Source of the DNA: Methanobrevibacter sp.
Lineage (GTDB): Archaea > Methanobacteriota > Methanobacteria > Methanobacteriales > Methanobacteriaceae
NCBI GenBank assembly: GCA_030539985.1
Contig: JAUNXD010000021.1
Span: forward strand, 1 to 14,751
Length of the DNA stretch: 14,751 nt
Direction of reading: 5' to 3'
Shown here in pieces: positions 1 through 6,928 of the stretch; the first letter of the stretch is position 1; every line of letters begins with the position of its first letter. A program made the position numbers and the translations under genes. The notes beneath the pieces were generated by a model, which was not told where the DNA came from, did no database searches, and worked only from the letters and a program-made list of their open reading frames with translations.

Positions 1-125
1 AGGAATTAAATCAAAAGGAGCGGGAACATGTTCGGGAATTAAATCAAAAAGAAGATTTGATAACAAAGCAGAAGAGACATATTGCAGATTTGGAAGCCAT
101 GTTAAAAATACACGGCTTATTCTAA
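1..125 (+). CDS. C-terminal end of an unidentified protein with a coiled-coil tail (5' partial)
   Basis: Reading frame 3 is open from the window edge to TAA at 123-125, giving about 40 residues. The visible part is very polar and helical, rich in Glu, Lys and Gln. The hexapeptide ELNQKE occurs twice exactly 11 residues (33 bp) apart, a hendecad-like spacing typical of coiled coils. The tail ends in a short hydrophobic turn, HGLF. The other two forward frames look unlike protein or hit a stop at once. Such Glu/Lys coiled-coil tails occur at the C-termini of many proteins, including some methanogen glycosyltransferases, but the catalytic part lies outside the window, so no function is assigned. 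A T-rich stretch follows directly. Confidence 0.6.
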   Translation, partial: ELNQKEREHVRELNQKEDLITKQKRHIADLEAMLKIHGLF

Positions 126-126
126 A

Positions 127-144
127 TCTTTTTTTATTTTTCTT
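127..144 (+). terminator. Poly-T terminator of the upstream partial gene
   Basis: T-rich tract (seven T, A, five T) beginning two bases after the stop codon at 125. Archaeal RNA polymerase terminates on such U-rich runs without needing a hairpin. The assignment rests on position and composition only. Confidence 0.5.
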
Positions 145-587
145 CCTAATATTAAAAAACAAAGGTTTCATGGCATTTTTATAGAAAATACTTTCTATTT
201 ATTCGTATTGACTAAATCAAATGAAAAATTTAAAATTTAATTAATTGGCAACTTTTATATGATTTTTCAAAAAAATTTTTCATTACAATCAAAAGCCATA
301 TCACTTCTCAATTCATGATTTTTAATCGTTAAAGATAAGAATATTCATTAAATTCAATTTATTCAAATGAATATTGATATCATCGGTTAAATACTTTTTG
401 TTTTTCATTAAAATCTGTTTAAAATAAAGATTCAATATCTTAAAAATCCATCATTAACCTAATTTCAATTCCATTGATATAAGCTTATTATAGATTATTT
501 CAATAGTATTGTTATTTTTATAGTTATTTCCATATGTTTTTAACCTATTTTTATTAATATAAGTAATTTTAAATCGATTTGGTTATT
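145..587. other. A+T-rich intergenic region without recognised genes
   Basis: About 440 bp of very A+T-rich DNA between the upstream partial gene and the promoter of the first GH-like gene. No reading frame of convincing length or composition is present on either strand, and no G+C-rich island suggests a structured RNA. A 12-bp inverted repeat (220-231 and 273-284) lies here, but in such A+T-rich DNA it may be chance. Nothing else is seen. Confidence 0.5.
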
Positions 588-602
588 AAAAAGATTTATA
601 TA
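588..602 (+). promoter_or_regulatory. BRE/TATA promoter of the GH-like operon
   Basis: The A-rich stretch aaaaag (588-593) is followed closely by the TATA box tttatata (595-602), a good match to the methanogen consensus. Transcription would be expected to start near 623-628. This leaves a short leader containing the ribosome binding site at 643-647. It probably serves both GH-like genes, since the second begins 15 bp after the first ends. Confidence 0.65.
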
Positions 603-642
603 TGTTTTTTGATATAATGTTATTTACAAAATTTTTTTAGAA

Positions 643-660
643 GGTGAAAAAATTTCGATA
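643..660 (+). promoter_or_regulatory. Ribosome binding site with likely non-ATG start upstream of the first GH-like gene
   Basis: GGTGA at 643-647 matches the anti-Shine-Dalgarno end of archaeal 16S rRNA. It lies 19 nt before the first ATG (667), too far for normal use. In frame at 652 is ATT (4-nt spacing) and at 658 is ATA (10-nt spacing). The paralogous downstream gene has the same leader, ggtgaaaaattc, placed directly before its ATG, and that ATG lines up with the ATA here. Starting at 658 would add Met-Lys-Arg ahead of the hydrophobic signal peptide, supplying the positive charges that the ATG-667 form lacks. Confidence 0.5.
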
Positions 661-666
661 AAAAGA

Positions 667-2445
667 ATGGCACTGGTTTTGTCAATCGCATTGGCGCTGC
701 TTTTTGTAATGGGCAGTGCAAGTGCAGTAAACGAAACCGATGTCACAACGCATGATGCCGACACATTGGGGGCTGTTTTGGATGACGCTCCTTTAGGTGA
801 CGAGCATCAAACAGTAATGACCAACAGTTCAACACAAATTAAAACCTCAATTAAAAGCAATGATACAAACATAATAAAGGATAATGATTTTACAGTGCAG
901 CTGACAGACGAGTCAGGAGTTGGAATTGCAGATAAGTCCGTGCAGTTCACCTTGAATAAGGTAGTCACAAATCAGACAACTGATGCAAACGGCTTTGCAA
1001 GGCTTAAGGTGAATGTAAATCCAGGATCTTATGATGTTAAGTACTCATTTGTCGCTGACGGCTATGAGGGATGTGAAAACTCAACAGACATTCTGGTGAT
1101 ATCCACATCCACATCAAAAATAAAGGCCTCAGCATATACTGCCTATGTGGGCATCACAAACAAGTATACCGTCACACTGACAGCAGGCGACATTCCTTTG
1201 GCCAATCGTGAGGTAGTATTTAAGATCAACGGCAAAACTTACTCAGAAAGGACAAATTCAAAAGGCCAGGCAACCATAAACATCAACGAAGCAAAAGGAT
1301 CATACGTCCTGTCATACTCCTATGCCGGTGAGAAAAACATAAATCCGGTTTCAGGAAGCGTGAAGATTGCCGTCAAAAAGGGCGTTCCAACCAAGATATC
1401 AAAGGTTTCCTCAAAAATTTTCAGAAACAAGAAAACCGGTTATTTCCAGATAAAACTGGTAAATGCACATGGCAACCCTTTGAAATCAAAAAAAGTTACA
1501 TTCAAGCTTAACGGCAAGAAATACACAAAAAAAACTAACAGCAAGGGCATTGCAACACTTAAGATAAAGCTTAAGACAGGAACCTATAAAATCAAGGTTT
1601 CATTTGCAAAGACCTCCACCTACAACAAGGCCTCAAAGACCTTCACAATAAATGTGAAGCCAGCTCACATTTCAAACAATGGAATGTGGCTTTTCGGAAG
1701 GGACATGAAGAAAGTCAACTTCACCAAGCTTCAATCCAACGGCTTCAAGCATGTGTTTTTGAACTTCAAGGCTTTGGAGCTTCACGGCAAATCCTATGTT
1801 GAAAGCTGGATTAAGACAGCAAAGACCTATGGAATCAAGGTTCATCTGTGGATGCAGGTATTCTACAGCAGCAGCGGATGGAAAAATCCTGTTTCAGGCG
1901 GAAAAATAAACATGAAACTGATTAACTCCAAAGTGAAGGAGGCCAAAAAGTATGCAAAAATCAAGGGAATCAGCGGAGTCCACTTTGACTATATAAGATA
2001 TCCTGGAAACGCCCATAAGTTTAAAAACTCAGTCAAGGCAGTAAACACCTTTGTAAAAAAGGCCTCAAAGGCAGTTCACAAGATAAACAAGAAACTTATC
2101 GTTTCAGCAGCAATAATGCCTGAACCCTCTTCAATGAAGAAGTATTACGGTCAGGACATTCCTACAATGAGCAAATACCTTGATGTACTGATTCCGATGG
2201 TTTACAAGGGCAATTATCATGCCGGCGCCAAATGGATCAAGTCGGTGACAAAAACCTTTGTAAAGCAGTCCAAGAAAGCCAAGGTCTGGACGGGGCTTCA
2301 GTCATACAGGTCAGATTCGAAACTCACCAAAATCCCTGCCAAAGAGCTTATGAACGATGCAAATGCGGCGCTTTACGGTGGGGCGAAAGGCGTGATACTG
2401 TTTAGATACGAATTGTTTAAATTCATTAACTTCAATAATCTTTAA
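667..2445 (+). CDS. Secreted Ig-like / glycoside hydrolase-like TIM-barrel protein, copy 1
   Basis: Predicted exported protein of 592 aa (595 if the ATA at 658 is the true start). A hydrophobic signal peptide (about 1-20, cut after SASA) precedes an acidic spacer. Three Ig-like beta-sandwich modules follow at about 55-146, 150-237 and 245-332, each with the invasin/adhesin-type pattern of an N-x-x-G-x-A turn and a GxYxxxxSF strand. The C-terminal 260 residues resemble the putative glycoside hydrolase barrels of the DUF4015/GHL group: strands HLWMQV (393-398), GVHFDYIRYP (437-446), MPEP (484-487), GQD (495-497), DVLIPMVY (506-513) and WTGLQSY (541-547). Asp441, Glu486 and Asp497 are candidate acidic active-site residues. 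The substrate is unknown; a cell-wall or extracellular polysaccharide is plausible but is inference. It is the first gene of an operon with its paralogue, which starts 15 bp downstream. Confidence 0.8.
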   Translation: MALVLSIALALLFVMGSASAVNETDVTTHDADTLGAVLDDAPLGDEHQTVMTNSSTQIKTSIKSNDTNIIKDNDFTVQLTDESGVGIADKSVQFTLNKVVTNQTTDANGFARLKVNVNPGSYDVKYSFVADGYEGCENSTDILVISTSTSKIKASAYTAYVGITNKYTVTLTAGDIPLANREVVFKINGKTYSERTNSKGQATININEAKGSYVLSYSYAGEKNINPVSGSVKIAVKKGVPTKISKVSSKIFRNKKTGYFQIKLVNAHGNPLKSKKVTFKLNGKKYTKKTNSKGIATLKIKLKTGTYKIKVSFAKTSTYNKASKTFTINVKPAHISNNGMWLFGRDMKKVNFTKLQSNGFKHVFLNFKALELHGKSYVESWIKTAKTYGIKVHLWMQVFYSSSGWKNPVSGGKINMKLINSKVKEAKKYAKIKGISGVHFDYIRYPGNAHKFKNSVKAVNTFVKKASKAVHKINKKLIVSAAIMPEPSSMKKYYGQDIPTMSKYLDVLIPMVYKGNYHAGAKWIKSVTKTFVKQSKKAKVWTGLQSYRSDSKLTKIPAKELMNDANAALYGGAKGVILFRYELFKFINFNNL

Positions 2446-2460
2446 TAAGGTGAAAAATTC

Positions 2461-3990
2461 ATGAAAAATAAAATTTACATATTATTGATTTTCCTCCTGG
2501 CTCTTGCGGCAGTAAATGCTGTGGCGGCCAGCGACAACGCTACCGATGTCATCCAGGATGATGTCCTGAGCGCTGATTTTGAGGAAGCTGAAGCGCTTGA
2601 GGAGGATGCTTCACAAGATGTTGTGGCGGTAAATGAAACCGTCAAGGATTCATCCGAGCTTTCCGCTTCAGATGTTACTGGTTATACAACATTTTCAAAT
2701 GATGTGAGCGTCAGGCTGACATCCAACGGCACTCCCCTTGCGTCAAAAGCAGTTTCAATAAAAATCAATGGAGTGACATACTCAAGAACAACAGATAGTG
2801 ACGGTAAGGCAAGCGTTAGTTTGACACTTGCAAAAGGAACTTATAACGCGGAATTCAGTTTTGCAGGTGATGAAAACACCAACGCTTCAAGCGCAACCTG
2901 CACAATCACAATCAAGGAGGCCATAAAGACCTCACTTAAAGTCGGAGACAAGGATATCAATTACCGTCAGGGCTCTAAATGCCTGTTCTATGTCAAGCTG
3001 GTTGACAAGAATGGTAATCCGATTAAAAACCAATGGGTTAAAATCAAGGTTGCCGGAAAGACATACACTGTCAAGACAAACGCCAACGGTAATGCCAAAA
3101 TATACATTAACCTCAAAAAGGGAAAGTATAAGATTAAATACTCATTTGCAAAGACTTCTCCTTATCTTGGCTCAAGCGGATCGTTTACCATAAAGGTGAA
3201 ATCAAAAATAGCCAAAGGTCACGGATACTGGGTATGGTCCGCTCACATGAAAAAGGTTAACCTCAAAAGCCTTGCTAAAAAGGGGACAAAACATCTTTTC
3301 CTTCATGTCCAGTCAATATCCAAGCATGGTAAGGGTGCTGTTGTCTCATTCATCAAAAAAGCACATAAATATGGCATGAAAGTTCATCTGTGGATGCAGG
3401 TATGCTGTGTCGGTGAAAAATGGACAAGGCCTGTTACCAAAACCGGTGCACTCAGATACGGTTTTATGAACAAGAAAATCAATGAGGCAAAAAGATATGC
3501 GAAAATAAAGGGTGTTGACGGAATCCACTTTGACTATATCAGATTCGGAGGAACAGCACATCTTTATAAGACCTCAACAAAGGCAATCAATTACTTTGCT
3601 AAAAAGGCAAGCATAGAGCTTCATAAAATAAATCCGAACTGCATAGTTTCCGGTGCCCTCATGCCAGAGCCGAAAATGATGCTTTACTATTACGGTCAGG
3701 ACGTGCCTACAATGAGTAAATATATGGATGTATTGCTTCCTATGGTTTATAAGGGCAATTACCATCAGAAAACCTCATGGATTACCTCTGTAACTAAAAC
3801 ATTTGTCAAACAGTCAAATGGGGCACAGATCTGGACCGGTCTTCAGTCATACCACTCAGACAACAATGCCAAAAAGCTCTCTCAGAAATCCCTTCTCAAG
3901 GATGCAAAAGCAGCAATGAAAGGCGGAGCATATGGTGTGGTGCTCTTTAGAATCGGCATAAGCTGCAACTTTAATTTCAAAAAGGTTTAA
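2461..3990 (+). CDS. Secreted Ig-like / glycoside hydrolase-like TIM-barrel protein, copy 2
   Basis: Tandem paralogue of the preceding gene, 509 aa, with one fewer Ig-like module. The signal peptide (about 1-23) has a normal Lys-rich n-region and is followed by an acidic spacer (24-66) and two Ig-like modules (about 67-152 and 156-247). The GH-like barrel runs from about 253 to 509. The barrel motifs are conserved: GIHFDYIRF (354-362), MPEP (401-404), GQD (412-414) and DVLLPMVY (423-430), giving Asp358, Glu403 and Asp414 as candidate catalytic residues. The start is firm: GGTGA at 2449-2453 lies 7 nt before the ATG. It is almost certainly cotranscribed with copy 1, and a hairpin plus T-run follows the stop. 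The exact reaction and substrate are not determinable from sequence. Loss or gain of an Ig-like module distinguishes the two copies. Confidence 0.82.
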   Translation: MKNKIYILLIFLLALAAVNAVAASDNATDVIQDDVLSADFEEAEALEEDASQDVVAVNETVKDSSELSASDVTGYTTFSNDVSVRLTSNGTPLASKAVSIKINGVTYSRTTDSDGKASVSLTLAKGTYNAEFSFAGDENTNASSATCTITIKEAIKTSLKVGDKDINYRQGSKCLFYVKLVDKNGNPIKNQWVKIKVAGKTYTVKTNANGNAKIYINLKKGKYKIKYSFAKTSPYLGSSGSFTIKVKSKIAKGHGYWVWSAHMKKVNLKSLAKKGTKHLFLHVQSISKHGKGAVVSFIKKAHKYGMKVHLWMQVCCVGEKWTRPVTKTGALRYGFMNKKINEAKRYAKIKGVDGIHFDYIRFGGTAHLYKTSTKAINYFAKKASIELHKINPNCIVSGALMPEPKMMLYYYGQDVPTMSKYMDVLLPMVYKGNYHQKTSWITSVTKTFVKQSNGAQIWTGLQSYHSDNNAKKLSQKSLLKDAKAAMKGGAYGVVLFRIGISCNFNFKKV

Positions 3991-4027
3991 AAGTAAATGC
4001 TTTTAAATCTTAACTATTCTTTTTTTT
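3986..4027. terminator. Terminator between convergent genes
   Basis: An 8-bp inverted repeat, tttaaaag (3986-3993) and cttttaaa (4000-4007) with a 6-nt loop, overlaps the stop codon of the second GH-like gene. A run of eight T (4020-4027) lies 12 nt further on. Read on the minus strand the same hairpin is followed by cctttttg, so it may end transcription from both convergent genes. Confidence 0.5.
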
Positions 4028-4403
4028 ACCATTTCCTTTTTGACAACGCTTTCAGCCTCTTTTTTTCAAGCGCCTTTTTCTTGTCGGACTGATATTGCTT
4101 GTTCTGGCGGTTGGTTGTTGTTTCATTGTTTCTCATGACGGTTACAAGATCAATAGAATTGCCACTGCACGCCATCAGAATGCGGATTTCCTTATAATCC
4201 TTATTGTCGGGGGCATTATACACAACGGCATACTTGTTGTCCTCAACATGCTCATAGCTTATCGGCTCTTCCATCATAAGACAATCCACTACATATTCAC
4301 GGCTCAATCCGTTGTCGGCGAGTCTGTTGAGAAAGTGTCTGTTTTCAAAGCACCAGTTTATGCCTGTGGTTTCGCCCATTAGAAATTTGTCAAAAACGTT
4401 CAT
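4026..4403 (-). CDS. Small DUF4258-like protein with a basic tail
   Basis: 125-aa cytoplasmic protein without signal peptide or membrane segment. Residues about 22-92 resemble the DUF4258 family: a leading HFLNRLADNGLS segment (compare the family's H-x-x-x-R-x-x-x-x-G-[IL]-[ST] pattern), a helix, then the strands YAVVYNA, EIRILMA and IDLVTVM. Some reviews place DUF4258 with small toxin-like or RNase-like folds, but no activity can be read from this sequence. The C-terminal 30 residues are strongly basic (KKALEKKRLKALSKRKW), which suggests nucleic-acid or ribosome contact; this is inference. It is transcribed divergently from the NSS transporter across 51 bp. No Shine-Dalgarno motif precedes the ATG, and the TATA element lies about 26 nt upstream, implying a leaderless mRNA. 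Confidence 0.65.
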   Translation of the reverse strand: MNVFDKFLMGETTGINWCFENRHFLNRLADNGLSREYVVDCLMMEEPISYEHVEDNKYAVVYNAPDNKDYKEIRILMACSGNSIDLVTVMRNNETTTNRQNKQYQSDKKKALEKKRLKALSKRKW

Positions 4404-4412
4404 TATACAATA

Positions 4413-4446
4413 TTTTGTAAAGATTATTATATAGATGTTTACAAAA
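4413..4446. promoter_or_regulatory. Symmetric bidirectional promoter between the DUF4258-like gene and the NSS transporter
   Basis: The 51-bp gap (4404-4454) holds a single A/T element, attatata (4426-4433), readable as a TATA box on either strand. It is flanked by a perfect 9-bp inverted repeat, ttttgtaaa (4413-4421) and tttacaaaa (4438-4446). The repeat's centre, 4429.5, is essentially the midpoint of the gap, so each ATG lies about 26 nt from the TATA centre. That is the usual TATA-to-start-site distance, so both mRNAs should be leaderless. Each repeat arm sits where the BRE would be for its direction, and could also be an operator. Confidence 0.65.
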
Positions 4447-4454
4447 ATTATCTT

Positions 4455-5909
4455 ATGACACAGAAAAATCAGTGGGATTCCTCAGTTGCATTTATATTTG
4501 CCATGATTGGAGCCGCCGTTGGATTGGGAAACATTTGGAGGTTCAGTTATGTGCTCTATTCAAATGGTGGAGGATCATTCTTTATTCCTTACCTTATTGC
4601 AATTGCCATTATGGGAATTCCATTTTTAATATTGGAGTATGGTGTGGGATTCTCATTTAAGGAATCCTTTTCAAGCATCATGAGAAAAATCAATCCGAAA
4701 TTTGAAATCATCGCTTGGATTCTGGTTTTATTTGTTTTTATAGTCACGATTTATTACATGGTAATTCTGAGCTGGGATTTGGTATATCTTGGGTCAAGCT
4801 TCACCTTCAGCTGGGGAACCGACGTTGCCTCTTACTTTGTAAACAGCGTAGGCGGAAGCTCAAACCTGAGCAATGCCAGTTTTCTTTTGATTCCAACAAC
4901 CGTCGGTGTTGTAATCCTTTGGATCATCTTATGGTTCATTGCACACAGAAACGTTGATGAGGGTATCGGTAAGGCTTCAAAAGTCCTCATACCTGCACTG
5001 TTCGTCATAATGGGAGGAATCATCATTTATGCATTGTCCCTTCCGGGTGCGGAAATCGGAGTTTCAACATTGCTGACTCCAGACTGGGGCAAGCTTCTGG
5101 ATGTAAACATCTGGCTTGCGGCCTTTGCCCAGATAATCTTTTCACTGAGTATGGGTCAGGCAATCGCACTTACATATGCAAGCTATCTTCCTGAAAACTC
5201 AAAGCTCATCAACAACGTTTTCATAGTGGTTGCATCAAACTCCCTTTTTGAAATCTGTACCGCATTTGGGGTATTTTCAATATTGGGTTACATGTCAGCG
5301 ACCAACGGAACACCTATGGTTCAGCTGATTACCGAGGGAACCGGTCTGATATTTGTTGTATTCCCAATGATTTTCAACATCATGGGTCCTATCGGAAGGA
5401 TAATGGCACCATTATTGTTTCTGGCGATTTTATTTGCAGGAATCACATCAGCACTCGGGTTCCTTGAACCGATGTTGAATACCGCTGCAGACAAGCTTGG
5501 ATGGTCCAGAAAGAAAACCGCAACAGTGCTGAGTATAATCGGATGTATCTTTTCACTGATTCTTACATCAGGTATCAGCAGCTATCTTGTGGGAATTATC
5601 GATTCGTTTGTAAATGAGTTTGGAATACTGCTTTTAATCGGTATCCAATGTATCATCTTCGGATGGTTCTACGGTGTCGACAAGTTCATTGACGTTTTGA
5701 ACGGAAGATCCTTCATTGACGTCGGTAGGACATGGACATTCGTCATCAAATACCTTCTGCCTATCGTTCTGATTATAATGTGGGCTGTCGGAATCATTCA
5801 GCTGTTTTCAACCGCAAAGCAGTTTGAAATAATAATTGATTTGATAATCATTGCTGCGGTGATGGTGTCTGCAGTCGTTCTGACTAAAATCAAACCGGCA
5901 AATGAGTAG
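4455..5909 (+). CDS. NSS-family sodium-dependent transporter (SNF family, LeuT fold)
   Basis: 484-aa polytopic membrane protein of the neurotransmitter:sodium symporter family, which couples inward sodium movement to uptake of amino acids or related small molecules. The family signature is clear near the N-terminus: AMIGAAVGLGNIWRF (16-30), then SYVLYSNGGGSFFIPY (31-46), matching TM1 and the loop of LeuT; Asn26 corresponds to the sodium-ligating Asn27. The usual RFP motif reads RFS here. A TM6-like segment, FSLSMGQAIALTYASY, lies near 228-243. Length and hydrophobicity fit 11-12 membrane helices. The substrate cannot be told from sequence. The start follows the shared divergent promoter by about 26 nt with no Shine-Dalgarno sequence, consistent with a leaderless transcript. 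The stop lies in the loop of a terminator hairpin. Confidence 0.92.
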   Translation: MTQKNQWDSSVAFIFAMIGAAVGLGNIWRFSYVLYSNGGGSFFIPYLIAIAIMGIPFLILEYGVGFSFKESFSSIMRKINPKFEIIAWILVLFVFIVTIYYMVILSWDLVYLGSSFTFSWGTDVASYFVNSVGGSSNLSNASFLLIPTTVGVVILWIILWFIAHRNVDEGIGKASKVLIPALFVIMGGIIIYALSLPGAEIGVSTLLTPDWGKLLDVNIWLAAFAQIIFSLSMGQAIALTYASYLPENSKLINNVFIVVASNSLFEICTAFGVFSILGYMSATNGTPMVQLITEGTGLIFVVFPMIFNIMGPIGRIMAPLLFLAILFAGITSALGFLEPMLNTAADKLGWSRKKTATVLSIIGCIFSLILTSGISSYLVGIIDSFVNEFGILLLIGIQCIIFGWFYGVDKFIDVLNGRSFIDVGRTWTFVIKYLLPIVLIIMWAVGIIQLFSTAKQFEIIIDLIIIAAVMVSAVVLTKIKPANE

Positions 5910-5935
5910 TTCATTTGCCTTTAAATTCTTTTTCA
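5897..5935. terminator. Terminator hairpin after the NSS transporter
   Basis: Perfect 9-bp stem, ggcaaatga (5897-5905) and tcatttgcc (5911-5919), with a 5-nt loop containing the transporter stop codon. It is followed by the T-rich stretch ttaaattctttttc. It lies between convergent genes and may also limit transcription from the minus-strand gene ending at 5933. Confidence 0.6.
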
Positions 5936-6157
5936 ATAATTTTTGTATGCATCGTATCCGGCGTAAAGGTGGTATGCGGTCTGTGCCACGCTTCCGATTG
6001 GGTTGTTCATGAAAAACCATATGAAAATGTGGATTAGGATGGCTGCGCCGAAAAGTCCGAGGCCCTTTTGCTTGTCATCGTTTAGGTACTGTCCAAGTCC
6101 AGGTATGATAAATGAGAAAATACCATATTTCACTGAATTCATATCCATTTCTATCAT
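5933..6157 (-). CDS. Small two-helix membrane protein (TM2-like)
   Basis: 74-aa protein with two hydrophobic segments: FSFIIPGLGQYL (about 14-25) and GLFGAAILIHIFIWFFM (about 34-50), joined by a polar DDKQKG turn. The IPGLGQ motif and the following basic turn resemble small TM2-domain or related membrane proteins in which a short hairpin crosses the membrane twice. No enzymatic motif is visible. The start is uncertain. The first ATG (6157) is preceded by aaaagag, whereas gagatgat, a near match to an extended Shine-Dalgarno, overlaps it and would fit the ATG at residue 4 (6148), giving 71 aa. It is convergent with the transporter and divergent from the small secreted protein cluster. Function unknown. 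Confidence 0.65.
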   Translation of the reverse strand: MIEMDMNSVKYGIFSFIIPGLGQYLNDDKQKGLGLFGAAILIHIFIWFFMNNPIGSVAQTAYHLYAGYDAYKNY

Positions 6158-6291
6158 CTCTTTTTTGATTTATATTGGTAACATTAATTAAATTTACTTT
6201 GTCTTTAATTATTTTAATACTTTTAGGTTGATTTCAATAAATAATCTATGAGTTATTCAATATTAAGCACACTTGTTTTGGAGCCCTATGG

Positions 6292-6304
6292 AAATATTTA
6301 TTTT
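6292..6304 (+). promoter_or_regulatory. TATA promoter of the first small secreted protein gene
   Basis: The A/T-rich box aaatatttatttt (6292-6304), preceded by gg-a, is centred about 28-30 nt before the ATG at 6328. No Shine-Dalgarno motif lies between, so the mRNA is expected to be leaderless or to carry only a few leader bases. Confidence 0.5.
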
Positions 6305-6327
6305 AGATTAAAATCAAAGTATTAGAC

Positions 6328-6756
6328 ATGAAACTGAAACTGGTATCGGCCATGCTTCTGGCATTTCTTCTAATCGCAGTTGCAAGTGCGGCCGATGATG
6401 TGGACTATTCAAACGAAACCCAAAACATAACATTCGAAGGAGTCACCTTCACAATTCCCGAAGGATTCGGCCAATCAAAAGGCAGTGAAGATTTCAACGA
6501 ACTCGGATCCGACGGCCAGACATGCTTTTATGTAAACGAGGCCAACGGCGAGATAATCATAACAGTCATTTCCGACTGGATGGGAATGAGCCATGAGGAA
6601 CTCTACAAGGAAGGGGCAATAGAATCCACAATAAACGGCCATAAAGGCTGGAACTACACAGAGGACGGTCTGCACTACTTCGGATATGTTCACGACGACA
6701 AAGGAATACTTATAGGCGTCACCAACCAGACAAGACTCTATGAAATCATAATCTAA
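6328..6756 (+). CDS. Small secreted protein, family copy 1
   Basis: 142-aa predicted exported protein. A signal peptide (about 1-21, cut after ASA) is followed by an acidic N-terminus and a compact beta-rich domain. It shares with the next two genes a strand of the form GVTFTIPEGF near the start of the mature protein. Near the C-terminus it has an ING-x-x-G-Y/W segment (INGHKGWNY), followed by an F/Y-rich strand and a GxLxxV strand. This order is reminiscent of PsbP/DUF1795-like secreted domains, but that is a weak visual resemblance and no function is claimed. Three N-x-S/T sequons are visible (NET, NIT, NQT). It is followed by a T-run and then by the structured element that separates it from its paralogues. 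Confidence 0.75.
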   Translation: MKLKLVSAMLLAFLLIAVASAADDVDYSNETQNITFEGVTFTIPEGFGQSKGSEDFNELGSDGQTCFYVNEANGEIIITVISDWMGMSHEELYKEGAIESTINGHKGWNYTEDGLHYFGYVHDDKGILIGVTNQTRLYEIII

Positions 6757-6759
6757 ATT

Positions 6760-6767
6760 CTTTTTTT
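6760..6767 (+). terminator. Poly-T terminator after the first small secreted gene
   Basis: C followed by seven T (6761-6767) starting four bases after the stop codon. This is a typical archaeal U-tract terminator; no hairpin precedes it. Confidence 0.45.
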
Positions 6768-6777
6768 AAAAAACAAG

Positions 6778-6862
6778 CTTAAAATGTTAAGTCTAAAGGT
6801 GGATGGAACCTTTAGAACTTAAACTAAAAAATTTTTTAGTGTAACACGGGGAGCGTGCTACA
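6778..6862. other. Three-hairpin structured element (candidate small RNA or regulatory element)
   Basis: Three adjacent inverted repeats fill most of the gap between two small secreted protein genes. Hairpin 1 has a 9-bp stem, tctaaaggt (6792-6800) with acctttaga (6808-6816), a 7-nt loop, and five more pairs below a bulged A (6787-6791 with 6818-6822). The second is a perfect 18-bp palindrome, actaaaaaattttttagt (6823-6840). Hairpin 3 is gtaacacg (6841-6848) with cgtgctac (6854-6861) around gggag; it is locally G+C-rich and has one A-C mismatch on the plus strand that becomes a G-U pair on the minus strand. The segment ttaag (6787-6791) can also pair with cttaa upstream (6778-6782), so two folds exclude each other. 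No known RNA family is recognised. Confidence 0.45.
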
Positions 6863-6920
6863 ATTATTAATATGATTTAAAATCTTATTTAAATATTGCT
6901 TTAATTCTGCCGGTTGACTA

Positions 6921-6928
6921 AAATATAT
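6921..6928 (+). promoter_or_regulatory. TATA box fixing the start of the second small secreted gene
   Basis: The box aaatatat is centred at about 6924.5 and predicts transcription from about 6950. This is downstream of the ATG at 6931, so that codon cannot be used. The ATG at 6955 then lies a few bases from the transcript's 5' end, implying a near-leaderless mRNA. Confidence 0.55.

Noticed and set aside
220..284. 12-bp inverted repeat (220-231 and 273-284) upstream of the GH-like operon
   Set aside because: Composed almost entirely of A and T in a very A+T-rich region with a 41-nt loop. It is likely chance and has no neighbouring feature to support a function.
145..587. A+T-rich gap as a possible replication origin or CRISPR leader
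   Set aside because: No repeated origin boxes, no Cdc6/Orc gene nearby and no direct-repeat array follows. Base composition alone is not evidence.
4095..4382. Plus-strand open frame opposite the DUF4258-like gene
   Set aside because: It is the complement of a gene with family-like motifs and a good promoter on the minus strand. The plus-strand translation has no recognisable features and no ribosome binding site.
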